Source: Vibrio tritonius
Lineage (GTDB): Bacteria > Pseudomonadota > Gammaproteobacteria > Enterobacterales > Vibrionaceae
Direction of reading: 5' to 3'
NCBI RefSeq assembly: GCF_001547935.1
Contig: NZ_AP014636.1
Location: forward strand, 992,001-1,056,000
DNA: 64,000 nucleotides
Positions 54,568-63,548 of the stretch are shown here, piece after piece. Every line of letters starts with the position of its first letter. Position 1 is the stretch's first letter. The translations under genes were made by a program, and so were the position numbers. The notes beneath the pieces are model-generated. The model had not been told where the DNA came from and did no database searches. It saw only the letters and a list, made by a program, of their open reading frames with translations.

Positions 54568-56451
54568 TTAAGAAAGGTGGTAGCCATCACGCCCGTGATG
54601 TTTGACATGATACAGAGCGTCATCAGCCCTTTGAATTACATCACTTAAACTCTTATCGGATGCTTGAACCTTTGCGATACCAATACTAACACCAATAGCA
54701 ATACATAGATCTCTAATTAAAAATGGATCGGATAGCGCCGCAATAACAGATTCCGCAATATTAATAGCGATATCTTCCGTATTGTCGTAATCCAACAGCA
54801 ATATCGCAAATTCATCGCCACCGAACCGTGCCACCAAATCGCTACGTTTAACCACGGCGGTAAGGCGCTTTGCGACCTCTTTTAGCACTTCATCTCCAAT
54901 GATATGCCCATGAGTATCGTTGACCGGTTTAAAACGATCCAGGTCCAGCATCAATAATACGCAACTTCCATGCGAACCACTGGTTGCTGATACCTCAAGT
55001 TCACGCGCTAATGCCTCTTCTAACACCTGATTGAATAACATACGGTTTGCCAACCCGGTAAGCGGATCGTGCCGAGCAGCAAACGCGATTTTCTCTGCAG
55101 CTTTCTCGCGCTCAGTGATGTCTTCCACCGTCGTCACCCAACCACCATCAGGAAGAGGGGTATATAGTACGGCGACTATCCGACCATGTACTAAAGAGTA
55201 TTTAATTGCCATCGAATCGCCACGTGCGAAGTGAGATTGCATTTCGCGAAAGATACACTCTGGGCTTAATTCGAAGTCACTACGAACAACCAATTCACTT
55301 AAAAGCTGCAAAAAAGGCGTACCATAGACCATTTGCTTCTCATTACGATTGAGAATATCTCGATATTGGGAGTTGGAATATTTTAAATGCGTATGTTCAT
55401 CAAAAACCGCCACGCCTTGGCGCATATTAGCAATAATGGTATACAACTCATCTGATTTTTCCCGTGCCGTGGATTCACTCTCACGTAAACGCAGTTCTTG
55501 CTCACGGCGCGATGTAATGTCTTGACAACCGCCGATGAGCCTCTTCAACTTCCCATTTTCAAATACAGCCTGTCCTGTTGCTTTTACCCAGATGGACTTA
55601 CCTTTTGCGGTAATCAAAGGAAGCTCAAAGTCCCAAATCCCGGTAGAGTTAAGACCATCCTGAACAGCTTTTTCTATCAGCGGCCTGGCCGTGGGTGCGT
55701 AAAAATTTATCGCCTCTTCTAACGTTGGCACATAATCGTCCGATACTTGATGAATCTCACGGGTTTTTTCTGTCCAATAAAGCTCATCGGACTCCACATC
55801 CAATTCCCACCCCCCTACTCCAGAAACTTTAGCAACTTCTTCAAGCAGTTGGCCCTTGCGCAGAGCCATGTTCTGTGCGTTTTGTGCGATCTGACTCGCG
55901 ATATCTGCCTTAATTGCGTTTAATTGCGATCGAAGTAATCCTTCTACCGCTCGAGCAATGCGTTGTAAACGCAATCTATCACGCTCGCTAAATTGCTGTG
56001 GCTGTGTAGAAAATAAACTTAATACACCGATAGGAATGTCATCTTGTAGAAAGAGAGGTAAGCCAGCGCAAAAGCGTAATTCACATTGGCTATTTAAGTA
56101 GGGATTATCGGAAAACTCGGGACACACATGGCTATCTTGCACCACAAATAGCTCGTTACGCTCTATGATCATTTGATGGAATGAACCTTCATCCACCTCA
56201 ATGCTTGAAAGTGATGTGCCAACCGCAGAGATAAATTGCTGCTTTCCACCATCAAAGAGAGCAGCTAATGCAATGTCAGCTTGAAAGATATCCGCAACTA
56301 AGGTTACCAACTCATCAAGTTCAGGGAGTTGTCCTACCGTCATACGCAGCAAAACTTGCAACGACTCTTGCTGCAAGTCATGTTCTTCAATCGATTCTGC
56401 TTTGAGCCTTGTTACCATACCCCTTCCCACGGTTATCTTTACCGAGTTCAC
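54568..56451 (-). CDS. GAF-PAS-PAS diguanylate cyclase
   Basis: A 627-residue sensor protein without membrane segments. A GAF domain spans about residues 25-180 (LVTLVADIFQADIALAALFD), a PAS domain with PAC about 205-320 (GGWELDVESDELYWTEKTRE), a second PAS about 335-440, and a GGDEF domain about 455-627 with HDPLTGLANRMLFNQVLEEA, MLDLDRFKPVNDTHGHIIGD and the intact active loop ARFGGDEFAILL near residue 549. The inhibitory RxxD site reads KRSD, so product inhibition may be weak. No EAL domain. The frame starts with GTG at 56451; an ATG at 56418 with GGAAGGGG is an alternative start. Confidence 0.92.
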   Translation of the reverse strand: MNSVKITVGRGMVTRLKAESIEEHDLQQESLQVLLRMTVGQLPELDELVTLVADIFQADIALAALFDGGKQQFISAVGTSLSSIEVDEGSFHQMIIERNELFVVQDSHVCPEFSDNPYLNSQCELRFCAGLPLFLQDDIPIGVLSLFSTQPQQFSERDRLRLQRIARAVEGLLRSQLNAIKADIASQIAQNAQNMALRKGQLLEEVAKVSGVGGWELDVESDELYWTEKTREIHQVSDDYVPTLEEAINFYAPTARPLIEKAVQDGLNSTGIWDFELPLITAKGKSIWVKATGQAVFENGKLKRLIGGCQDITSRREQELRLRESESTAREKSDELYTIIANMRQGVAVFDEHTHLKYSNSQYRDILNRNEKQMVYGTPFLQLLSELVVRSDFELSPECIFREMQSHFARGDSMAIKYSLVHGRIVAVLYTPLPDGGWVTTVEDITEREKAAEKIAFAARHDPLTGLANRMLFNQVLEEALARELEVSATSGSHGSCVLLMLDLDRFKPVNDTHGHIIGDEVLKEVAKRLTAVVKRSDLVARFGGDEFAILLLDYDNTEDIAINIAESVIAALSDPFLIRDLCIAIGVSIGIAKVQASDKSLSDVIQRADDALYHVKHHGRDGYHLS

Positions 56452-56527
56452 ACCTTAATGAGTGCGTAGGCCGATAAAGGAACTTACTGAATATAACTAT
56501 AGGAGAATATGCGTAAAATAGAGGTTT

Positions 56528-57073
56528 TTACTCCACTAACGGGTTGATCTTCGACATCAATATGTGATCTTGCCATTGACCAGCAATTTTTAAATATCGC
56601 TTGGCGTATCCTTCTCGTTCAAAACCCAGCTTCTCGAGAACACGTTCACTGCCCTTATTGTCTGGAATATAGTTAGCCATGATGCGGTGCAATTTTTGTT
56701 CAGTGAACAAATAATCAATCGTCGCTTCAAGTATCTCCGTCATATAACCTTGCCCTTCAAACGGTTTGGAAATGCAATAACCAAGAAAACAGGCTTGAAA
56801 AGCTCCGCGCGCCACATTGGTAAAATTGGCGACACCAATCACTTGATCACGCTCTGCAGTCAAAGCAACAAAATGAAACCCAATACTTTGCTCAAAATGG
56901 GTTTGGTTGCCAGCAACCGCATTGTGCCAATACTCTTTTGTGTAGTATTCCGACGCACGAATCGGTTCCCATGGCGCAAGATGTTCACGGTTTTGTTGAT
57001 AGAAATTGAGTAATAAATGACTCTCCTCAGGATTGAGTATTTCAATCCGAGTCCTTGCCGTGGTAAGCAACAT
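56528..57073 (-). CDS. GNAT-family acetyltransferase, RimJ-like
   Basis: A 181-residue acetyltransferase with the RimJ/RimL pattern: RIEILNPEESHLLLNFYQQN at the N-terminus, YCISKPFEGQGYMTEILEAT near residue 97 (acetyl-CoA loop), and IMANYIPDNKGSERVLEKLG near residue 133 followed by FEREGYAKRYL. RimJ acetylates the N-terminus of ribosomal protein S5; this could be that enzyme or a paralog, so no symbol is given. Confidence 0.87.
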   Translation of the reverse strand: MLLTTARTRIEILNPEESHLLLNFYQQNREHLAPWEPIRASEYYTKEYWHNAVAGNQTHFEQSIGFHFVALTAERDQVIGVANFTNVARGAFQACFLGYCISKPFEGQGYMTEILEATIDYLFTEQKLHRIMANYIPDNKGSERVLEKLGFEREGYAKRYLKIAGQWQDHILMSKINPLVE

Positions 57074-57103
57074 GATCTCTTCCTATATCAATAAAACTTG
57101 GAT

Positions 57104-57127
57104 AAAAAAACGGCCCAAAGGCCGTTT
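57104..57127 (-). terminator. intrinsic terminator after psiE
   Basis: AAACGGCC, loop CAAA, GGCCGTTT: on the minus strand the stem is followed by seven T. It lies 43 bases after the psiE stop and before the RimJ-like gene. Confidence 0.88.
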
Positions 57128-57169
57128 ATTTATCCAATCTAATAAAATGCAAACCCCAAAAGGTTTTGT

Positions 57170-57568
57170 TTAATGCGTATCCGTTTCCCCATAAGGAAAT
57201 TTCTTATGACCAAAACGAATCACTAAAATCGACAAAGCGATAATAAAGATGGCGCCAGCAATCCCCAACATATTCATGGTGTCGAGATTTTTCATGTCTA
57301 ACGTTAGGTAACGTGCCAAGGCAACAATGACGATATAAAGCGGCATCCTAACGGGTAAACGCCCCGATTTAAGATACAACCCGACCATAGCGAGAACTTC
57401 AAGATAAATGAATAGCAGTAACAAATCGCCTAGGCTGACGGTCATAGCACGATAAATCGCACCCACTTCTACCCCCATCGCAACAATGGTTAACGCCGCG
57501 ATGAGAAGTAACCCTAGATCTTCAATAACAGTTAGGTATTGATAACCTAACTTTCTGATTTTATTCAA
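57170..57568 (-). CDS. psiE: PsiE-family membrane protein
   Basis: A 132-residue protein close in length to E. coli PsiE (136 residues), with four predicted membrane helices: LGLLLIAALTIVAMGVEVGA, a second around LLLLFIYLEVLAMVGLYLKS, a third PLYIVIVALARYLTLDM, and a fourth GIAGAIFIIALSILVIRFG. The SGRLPVRMPLYI loop is typical. In E. coli psiE is induced by phosphate starvation; its function is unknown. I saw no clear Pho box here. Confidence 0.85.
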   Translation of the reverse strand: MNKIRKLGYQYLTVIEDLGLLLIAALTIVAMGVEVGAIYRAMTVSLGDLLLLFIYLEVLAMVGLYLKSGRLPVRMPLYIVIVALARYLTLDMKNLDTMNMLGIAGAIFIIALSILVIRFGHKKFPYGETDTH

Positions 57569-57588
57569 CTATGTTCTCCAAAACTATT

Positions 57589-57981
57589 TTATGCCAATAC
57601 ATTTTGCGCTAAAAATGAATCTAAGGCCATACGATCAGATTCAATATCAGCATGATGCTCACAAAGGTCATGCCAAAAAACTTCCTCGGCCTCATGAGCT
57701 TCTATCGTACCTTGCCATGCATCAATGACATAGTAATGGATTTTTTGCCATTCAGTTGTTTTATGTAAATGAGTACACAAATACCGATATTTAGTTGGCA
57801 CAACGGCAAGTTCTTCTTCCATCTCGCGCAACAAAGTATCCTGCTGATTTTCACCCACTTCCATATGTCCACCTGGAATAGTCACCAAACCAGGATCATG
57901 TTCTTTACTCATGGAACGTCGCTCAAGCAGAATTTTGCCGTTTTTAATTAGCATAAATGAGACACATTGATGCTCAGCCAT
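57589..57981 (-). CDS. NUDIX hydrolase
   Basis: A 130-residue NUDIX protein with the box GGHMEVGENQQDTLLREMEE plus EL near residue 40; the full GX5EX7REUXEEXGU pattern is nearly complete, ending EEELAV in place of the usual EExG. The start at 57981 (MAEHQCVSFML) has AAGGA upstream. Substrate (nucleoside diphosphate derivative) cannot be told. It lies 20 bases upstream of psiE on the same strand, so they may be cotranscribed. Confidence 0.87.
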   Translation of the reverse strand: MAEHQCVSFMLIKNGKILLERRSMSKEHDPGLVTIPGGHMEVGENQQDTLLREMEEELAVVPTKYRYLCTHLHKTTEWQKIHYYVIDAWQGTIEAHEAEEVFWHDLCEHHADIESDRMALDSFLAQNVLA

Positions 57982-58286
57982 GATTGGATTCCTTTCATGA
58001 GTTATATGAATCAATAACATAATGCGATTACTAAAGTTAGGCAAAGCTATTTTGTCAATTCCATGTAAACCTTGCAGTTAGAAGTATTGCGACGTCTCTC
58101 TTTGGGAAATGTCTCTTAAATGTCGTAACTGTTATTGAGTACTTTCATAATGTAATGTTAACTCGAACAGTACAAAAATTGGACGCCAGCTAAAACAAGA
58201 CTAAACTTGCTAAAAATAATTTTAATAATTCTTACGTCATTGGATTGAGGACTTTATAAGATTTTGTAAACGGACCAGGAGGCTCG

Positions 58287-60284
58287 ATGATCCAATTACA
58301 CTCAATCAAAACTAAAGTGACGTTAGGTTTTGTTACTTGCGTTCTCTGTTTTAGTATCGCTTCTGCCTGCGCTCTTGTCGCATTGAATCATTCATCTGTC
58401 GCTTTTAAACACATATTAGCTGAATCAAAAATGTTCAGCGAAGTGAGCGAAATTCAAGCACTGTTTTTGAAAACTCGGTTAGCAGCTACCGACTACTTTT
58501 ACACTCACGATGATTCGTTTCTCGCCGAACTTTCAACTAAAAAAGAGAACCTATACTCCATTTTCAATCAGTTAAACAAGCATGAGGAGCTTGCACTAAA
58601 CCCGCAGCTCGAAAAGCAAGCTGCAACCATCCAACAAGACATGAACGAGTATTTCTCAACATTTGATCAGGTAGTAAGGCAATCGCATCAATACGAAGCC
58701 TTAGTGGATAGTCAATTTTTACCCGAATTTAAAGCGACCAAAAATGCGCTAAATCTTTTGCTTGAGCAGGCTAGAGAAACGCACAACACTGAACTGGAGT
58801 ACAACTTGGCCAAATTGGTTGAAGGTATTTTAGAACTCGAAATCAACGCATTAAACAGTTTAAGCACAACGCACTCAGATGCTGCTATTTATGATAAATT
58901 ACTTGAGCAACACATAGCGCCGCTTGAAGCCACCGTTACCCAACTTCTTACCAGCAGTAACGAACGTAACACCTTTACTCGTTATTTGAAGCATAAATCC
59001 CTATTTAGCAACAGTTACCATCTATTAGTGGATTACAAACACGAATTGGAGAATCACAAGCAGCAACTCTTGTCAGTTGGAAGCCATACATCCAAGGACT
59101 TAGTCACGATTAAACAAAATCTACTCGCGCAGCAACGCCAAGAAGCCAGCGTAATGGCAGATGAAAAAATCCTCTTTCAAACCATTATTGAAGTGGCCAC
59201 CATTTTCGCATTCATCGTCGCCGCTCTATGCACCTTTTTTATTAGTCGCTTAATTGCTCAAGGAATGCACAAGCTTTCCCATGTAATTCGGCTGTTAGCT
59301 CAAGGCGACCTGACTTACCGCACTCCTGTAAAAGCCTCACAAAAGGATGAGTTTAGTGTTTTACTGCAGCACCTTAATATCTCGTTTGATTCGCTAAATG
59401 ATGTGTTAAGCGAGGTGACTACCGCTTCTGGTAGCGTTAATCACATGTCTCATAACTTATCTAATGTTGCTAGTACTGTAGACAAATCATCACAAGAACT
59501 GCGTAGCGAAATGGACCAAGTTGCATCCGCATTACATCAGGTGGCATTGTCTTCGGAGGAAATCGCCAACAGCGCGCAAGACTCTAATCAGTTCACGGTA
59601 AATGCAAGCAAAATCACCACAAAAACGATTAATTCTGTGCAGTTAGTGCTCGACGACATCGCAGACATAACCAGCGATATCGAACAGAGCACGCAGGTAA
59701 TTTCCCAATTAGTGTCACAATCGGATAATATCGGCAATATCATTGTCACCATTCGTGCCATTGCTGAACAAACCAACATGTTAGCACTTAATGCGGCTAT
59801 TGAATCCGCTCGTGCAGGGGAACAAGGACGCGGCTTTGCGGTGGTCGCAGATGAAGTTCGTACATTGGCCCATCGTACCCAAAGTTCAACAGAAGATATT
59901 GAGAAACTGATAGAGCAATTACAAGAAGGGGTACAAAAAGCGACTGAATCCATAAATCATTGTCGCGATAAAACTATCCAAGCTTCAGGACGTGCAGAGT
60001 CCATTTCTGGCACTGTGCGTAGTATGCACGTCACGATTGAAGAGCTTCAGGACATAAATAACCAAGTAGTCGTAGCCGTTGAAGAGCAAAGCGTTACGAC
60101 CACAGACATCAGTCGCAACATGGACAGTGCTAATGAGATAGTGGTTGAAACAACACAAAACATCACCGAACTTGCCAAAACCAGCAATCACTTATCGCAG
60201 CTCTCCTCAGGGCTCATGGCACGAGTTCGCCAGTTCAAATTAGTTAAAGGTGATGACGCAGCTAACCAAAACAGAGCAGCTTAA
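58287..60284 (+). CDS. methyl-accepting chemotaxis protein
   Basis: A 665-residue transmembrane chemoreceptor. The first membrane helix is at about residues 10-32 ([20 protein letters not shown]), followed by a long helical periplasmic part of about 270 residues, large enough for a helical bimodular ligand domain, and a second helix at about 300-325. A HAMP domain follows ([19 protein letters not shown]), then the signalling hairpin with the conserved tip [20 protein letters not shown] near residue 495 and [20 protein letters not shown]. No C-terminal receptor tether for CheR is seen. AGGAGG precedes the ATG. The ligand is unknown. Confidence 0.93.
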   Translation: MIQLHSIKTKVTLGFVTCVLCFSIASACALVALNHSSVAFKHILAESKMFSEVSEIQALFLKTRLAATDYFYTHDDSFLAELSTKKENLYSIFNQLNKHEELALNPQLEKQAATIQQDMNEYFSTFDQVVRQSHQYEALVDSQFLPEFKATKNALNLLLEQARETHNTELEYNLAKLVEGILELEINALNSLSTTHSDAAIYDKLLEQHIAPLEATVTQLLTSSNERNTFTRYLKHKSLFSNSYHLLVDYKHELENHKQQLLSVGSHTSKDLVTIKQNLLAQQRQEASVMADEKILFQTIIEVATIFAFIVAALCTFFISRLIAQGMHKLSHVIRLLAQGDLTYRTPVKASQKDEFSVLLQHLNISFDSLNDVLSEVTTASGSVNHMSHNLSNVASTVDKSSQELRSEMDQVASALHQVALSSEEIANSAQDSNQFTVNASKITTKTINSVQLVLDDIADITSDIEQSTQVISQLVSQSDNIGNIIVTIRAIAEQTNMLALNAAIESARAGEQGRGFAVVADEVRTLAHRTQSSTEDIEKLIEQLQEGVQKATESINHCRDKTIQASGRAESISGTVRSMHVTIEELQDINNQVVVAVEEQSVTTTDISRNMDSANEIVVETTQNITELAKTSNHLSQLSSGLMARVRQFKLVKGDDAANQNRAA

Positions 60285-60303
60285 ACCGTTTAGCTTTCAT
60301 TTT

Positions 60304-60326
60304 AAGGCGATGATTTACATCGCCTT
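60304..60326 (+). terminator. intrinsic terminator after the chemoreceptor gene
   Basis: AAGGCGATG, loop ATTTA, CATCGCCTT then TTATTT: a 9-bp stem 20 bases past the stop codon. Confidence 0.82.
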
Positions 60327-60676
60327 TATTTCAAAATCACACAATAATCAGAATAATGTCAGAAAATTAACCACTTTACGTCAAGATGCATTAACTGGAA
60401 TAAGATCACACTAACCCGCACCAATCTGGAACGCAATAAAATCAATTTAATTAATTGATATATAAGTGTTATTTATCAACCCTCGCCCCAAAATAGTAAC
60501 CTTGCCTCCTAATCGAACAGCATTCATTAAACTTAATTTGCATTTTTACTGGCTATTTTTCTTTTTTACTCAGCGCTAAGGTAATTATCAGTAACGCAGC
60601 ATAAGAGCGAATACAGCATCTAGAGGTTACTTGGGTATAACAAGTTATCAATAACAAACAATAATCGAGGTTTACA
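60327..60676. other. intergenic region ahead of a 60-residue ORF
   Basis: About 350 AT-rich bases with no gene recognised; it should contain the promoter of the small ORF that follows. No riboswitch or RNA gene was seen. Confidence 0.5.
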
Positions 60677-60859
60677 ATGAAAGTTATAATTGAATACGAT
60701 GAATCTGGCCTATACCGTGACAACGCTTGGGAAACGCCAACCGTACGTTCAAAGGGCCAAAGCCAAGCTGTTACGCCAGCGCAAGCCGCTCAACTGATCA
60801 AAAATAACCAAGCACATTTATTGAAAAATGAACTTGGTGAAGTTCAATTTAGCCATTAA
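60677..60859 (+). CDS. small hypothetical protein, 60 residues
   Basis: A short ORF with a GAGG ribosome binding site, starting KVIIEYDESGLYRDNAWETP and ending GEVQFSH; the middle QAVTPAQAAQLIKNNQAHLL looks helical. I do not know the family. The good start, followed by a strong terminator, makes a real single-gene unit likely. Confidence 0.6.
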   Translation: MKVIIEYDESGLYRDNAWETPTVRSKGQSQAVTPAQAAQLIKNNQAHLLKNELGEVQFSH

Positions 60860-60885
60860 TGCCCTTCGCTCATACAGAGTGTTTT

Positions 60886-60914
60886 ATGGTGGGGAGAACT
60901 CCCCAACCATTTTC
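60886..60914 (+). terminator. terminator after the 60-residue ORF
   Basis: ATGG-T-GGGGAG, loop AA, CTCCCC-AA-CCAT followed by TTTTC, 26 bases past the stop. Confidence 0.75.
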
Positions 60915-61241
60915 ATTGCGTTTTTCACCCCTGGCAAAAGGTCATAATAGAGCGTGTACTCACAAGCTTATCGGCCCTTATTATGATGCTATCTAGTTAC
61001 CCCTGCCCCATTCTGTGAACACAACAAAAGCTTGGGTTTGCGCTCAGACAAAGACAACTCACTGTTCATTTGCCACTTTATCGAATCAGCTCAAAGCACG
61101 AGCGAAGCAATTTAAGCTAAAATCTGCATAAATGCTGAAAAAAACGCAACTGGACCAAAGTTACTCAATGTTTATTGACTTATCGAGCAATCTTTCTAGG
61201 ATGCGCATTTGATTTTCGACTTTCTCTACAGGATGGCTTCC
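60915..61241. other. intergenic region ahead of the DUF3069 gene
   Basis: About 330 bases with no credible gene. Only promoter-like AT tracts are seen before the downstream start. Confidence 0.45.
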
Positions 61242-61679
61242 ATGTCTGATACCAACCAAAATGAAACTCCAGTCGTTGACCTAGACTCTCTGTCTGCAGA
61301 ACTACGTCAAGTTATCGAGTTTGAAGAAGTACCACAAGAAATGCACTTCATGATCCAATCTATTCACGAAGTATCTGAAGAGGCCGTGCGTGAATCTTGG
61401 GATTCTCTACCAGGCAGTGCGCAAAATATTCTCGACAATTTTGAACAGTTCCATGCTCTTATTTCTGTAAGCCAAGCATTTGCTGGTATCAGTGTGATGG
61501 AAGAGTTCCCAACACTCGATCTACCAAAAGACATGAGCGAAGAAGACAAAGAAAACTACCGCGCTCAAATGCTTGATGATGTGCTGTTCAACTGCGTAAA
61601 AGATATGCTGAAACAACTGAAAAAAGCACGTCGCGACCCGATTTTAAAACGTGACTTTCGTGAAGTGTTTTCAAAGTAA
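61242..61679 (+). CDS. DUF3069 family protein
   Basis: A 145-residue, acidic, mostly helical protein (SWDSLPGSAQNILDNFEQFH near residue 58; DLPKDMSEEDKENYRAQMLD near residue 97), which I recognise as the DUF3069 type common in vibrios. The function is unknown. I start at the ATG at 61242 (MSDTNQ) with AGGA just upstream; an in-frame ATG three codons earlier is an alternative. A strong terminator follows. Confidence 0.72.
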   Translation: MSDTNQNETPVVDLDSLSAELRQVIEFEEVPQEMHFMIQSIHEVSEEAVRESWDSLPGSAQNILDNFEQFHALISVSQAFAGISVMEEFPTLDLPKDMSEEDKENYRAQMLDDVLFNCVKDMLKQLKKARRDPILKRDFREVFSK

Positions 61680-61715
61680 GCAACTAACGCTTTAGCTAAC
61701 CACCGAGATTAAACC

Positions 61716-61740
61716 AACCTGCCAATTGGCAGGTTTTTTT
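61716..61740 (+). terminator. intrinsic terminator after the DUF3069 gene
   Basis: AACCTGCC, loop AATT, GGCAGGTT then TTTTT; an 8-bp stem with a clear U-run. Confidence 0.9.
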
Positions 61741-61887
61741 GTATTCTCAGCAACCATGCCTGGGGCCGTTCTCCTTCACTTATCACATCTTTGTCATCTC
61801 CTACTGGCAAACTTATTTTGTTCACTTGATAACTTTTTTGTTACAAAAACAAAAAAAACGGTGGATATATCACCAAAAAACGCGTTT

Positions 61888-61929
61888 AATAGTTTCGTAC
61901 GAACATTAAAGACCAATAACGAACATAAA
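61888..61929. promoter_or_regulatory. candidate GlpR operators upstream of glpD
   Basis: AATAGTTTCGTACGAACATT (61888-61907) is a near palindrome with core TTCGTACGAA, close to the known GlpR operator form with TTCG...CGAA arms. A second partial copy, AATAACGAACATAAA, lies at 61915-61929, 10 bases before the glpD start. The placement fits repression by GlpR in the absence of glycerol 3-phosphate. Confidence 0.65.
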
Positions 61930-61939
61930 AGGCCTACAA

Positions 61940-63490
61940 ATGAAACATACACTACGCTCAACAACGGATGACACACTTCTGGATTTGATAGTGGTTGGTG
62001 GTGGGATCAACGGCGCAGGAATTGCTGCCGATGCTGCCAGCCGCGGCATGCAAGTAGGACTCTATGAAGCGCGTGATTTCGCAGGGGCAACCTCCTCTGC
62101 GAGCTCAAAACTGATTCATGGCGGCTTGCGCTATTTAGAACATTACGAATTTCGTTTGGTTGGCGAAGCGCTGGCTGAACGTGAAGTGCTACTGAAAAAA
62201 GCACCTCATATTGTGAAACCAATGCGTTTTCGTCTTCCCCATCAACCTTATTTACGCCCCGCCTGGATGATTCGTACCGGGTTATTCCTTTACGACCACC
62301 TTGGAGGGAAACGTACCTCTTTAGATAAAAGCCATAAAGTACGATTAAACGCGGGACACACCACTACTGAAGATTTAAAGGTGGGTTTTGAGTATTCAGA
62401 TTGTTGGGTTGACGATGCGCGTATGGTGATCCTCAATGCCATGCAAGCAGAAGAAGCTGGCGCCGAAGTACGCAACTACTGCCTCGTTGAAAAAGCACAG
62501 CGCAACGATAATCACTGGGTCGTCACTCTCTTTGATGAACGGACTCAAACGCGCTTTACCCGCAAAAGTAAAGCATTAGTGAACGCAACCGGTCCTTGGG
62601 TAAAACACTTTCTTACCGAAAATATCGAGCTAAACTCACCTTATGGTATCCGGTTGATTCAGGGCTCTCATATCGTCGTACCAAAAATTCACGGCGAAGA
62701 GCAAGCATACATCTTACAAAATGAAGATAAACGTATTGTGTTTGTCATTCCTTATATGGACAAATACTCTCTCATTGGCACCACCGATGTAGAGTACCAT
62801 GGCGATCCTCGCGCAGTTGCCATTTCAGATAAAGAACGTGAGTATCTGATCAAAGTTGTGAATCAGCATTTTGAACACAAGATTTCAACTGATGATATTG
62901 TGTTTGAATACAGTGGCGTACGCCCACTGTGTGATGATGAGTCAGATTCACCGCAAGCGATTACCCGCGACTACACTCTGACTTTAGATGGCACCCCAAG
63001 TAAAGCGCCTGTGGTGTCCGTGTTTGGCGGTAAATTAACAACGTATCGTAAATTGGCTGAATCGGCACTACACCATTTACAACCATTTTTCCCAGGGTTA
63101 CCTGAAGGAAACACAGATACATCGTTACTGCCCGGCGCAGAGAGTTACGATTTAACCCATTGGCAGGCGGAGTTACAACGTCACCTACCAACATTAAGCA
63201 CATCTCTGATCAAACGCTGGTTAACGAGCTACGGATCTCGAGTTGTCACTGTGATGCTGCGTGACGTTGATAATGTGGGTGACTTAGGAGAAGAGTTGGC
63301 GCCTGAATTCTACGCCAAAGAACTGGACTATTTATTGGAATATGAGTACATCTACCAACTTGACGATGTGATTTGGCGTCGCAGTAAATTGGGTATTGGC
63401 ATGAGTGACGGTGATAAGGCTCGTATTCAAGCTTACATCGAACAAAAGATCGCACAGCAAACAGTCCAAGAACCTGAGCTAGTGGATTAA
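61940..63490 (+). CDS. glpD: aerobic glycerol-3-phosphate dehydrogenase
   Basis: GlpD oxidises sn-glycerol 3-phosphate to dihydroxyacetone phosphate and passes electrons to quinones at the inner membrane. The 516-residue protein has the FAD loop DLIVVGGGINGAGIAADAAS near residue 16, SSKLIHGGLRYLEHYEFRLV near residue 56, and the GSHIVVPKIHG and FVIPYMDKYSLIGTTDVEYH segments near residues 240-290. The C-terminal domain has LLEYEYIYQLDDVIWRRSKL. GlpR-like operators lie just upstream. Length is close to the E. coli protein (501 residues). Confidence 0.95.
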   Translation: MKHTLRSTTDDTLLDLIVVGGGINGAGIAADAASRGMQVGLYEARDFAGATSSASSKLIHGGLRYLEHYEFRLVGEALAEREVLLKKAPHIVKPMRFRLPHQPYLRPAWMIRTGLFLYDHLGGKRTSLDKSHKVRLNAGHTTTEDLKVGFEYSDCWVDDARMVILNAMQAEEAGAEVRNYCLVEKAQRNDNHWVVTLFDERTQTRFTRKSKALVNATGPWVKHFLTENIELNSPYGIRLIQGSHIVVPKIHGEEQAYILQNEDKRIVFVIPYMDKYSLIGTTDVEYHGDPRAVAISDKEREYLIKVVNQHFEHKISTDDIVFEYSGVRPLCDDESDSPQAITRDYTLTLDGTPSKAPVVSVFGGKLTTYRKLAESALHHLQPFFPGLPEGNTDTSLLPGAESYDLTHWQAELQRHLPTLSTSLIKRWLTSYGSRVVTVMLRDVDNVGDLGEELAPEFYAKELDYLLEYEYIYQLDDVIWRRSKLGIGMSDGDKARIQAYIEQKIAQQTVQEPELVD

Positions 63491-63525
63491 TTAACGGTAG
63501 TAAATCGTTTTTCAATAACAGACTC

Positions 63526-63548
63526 GTGGGGTGAATCCATCACCCCAC
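63526..63548. terminator. hairpin between convergent glpD and PfpI genes
   Basis: GTGGGGTGA and TCACCCCAC form a perfect 9-bp stem with a 5-base loop, between the two convergent stop codons. U-runs are short, so it may be a weak bidirectional terminator. Confidence 0.6.
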
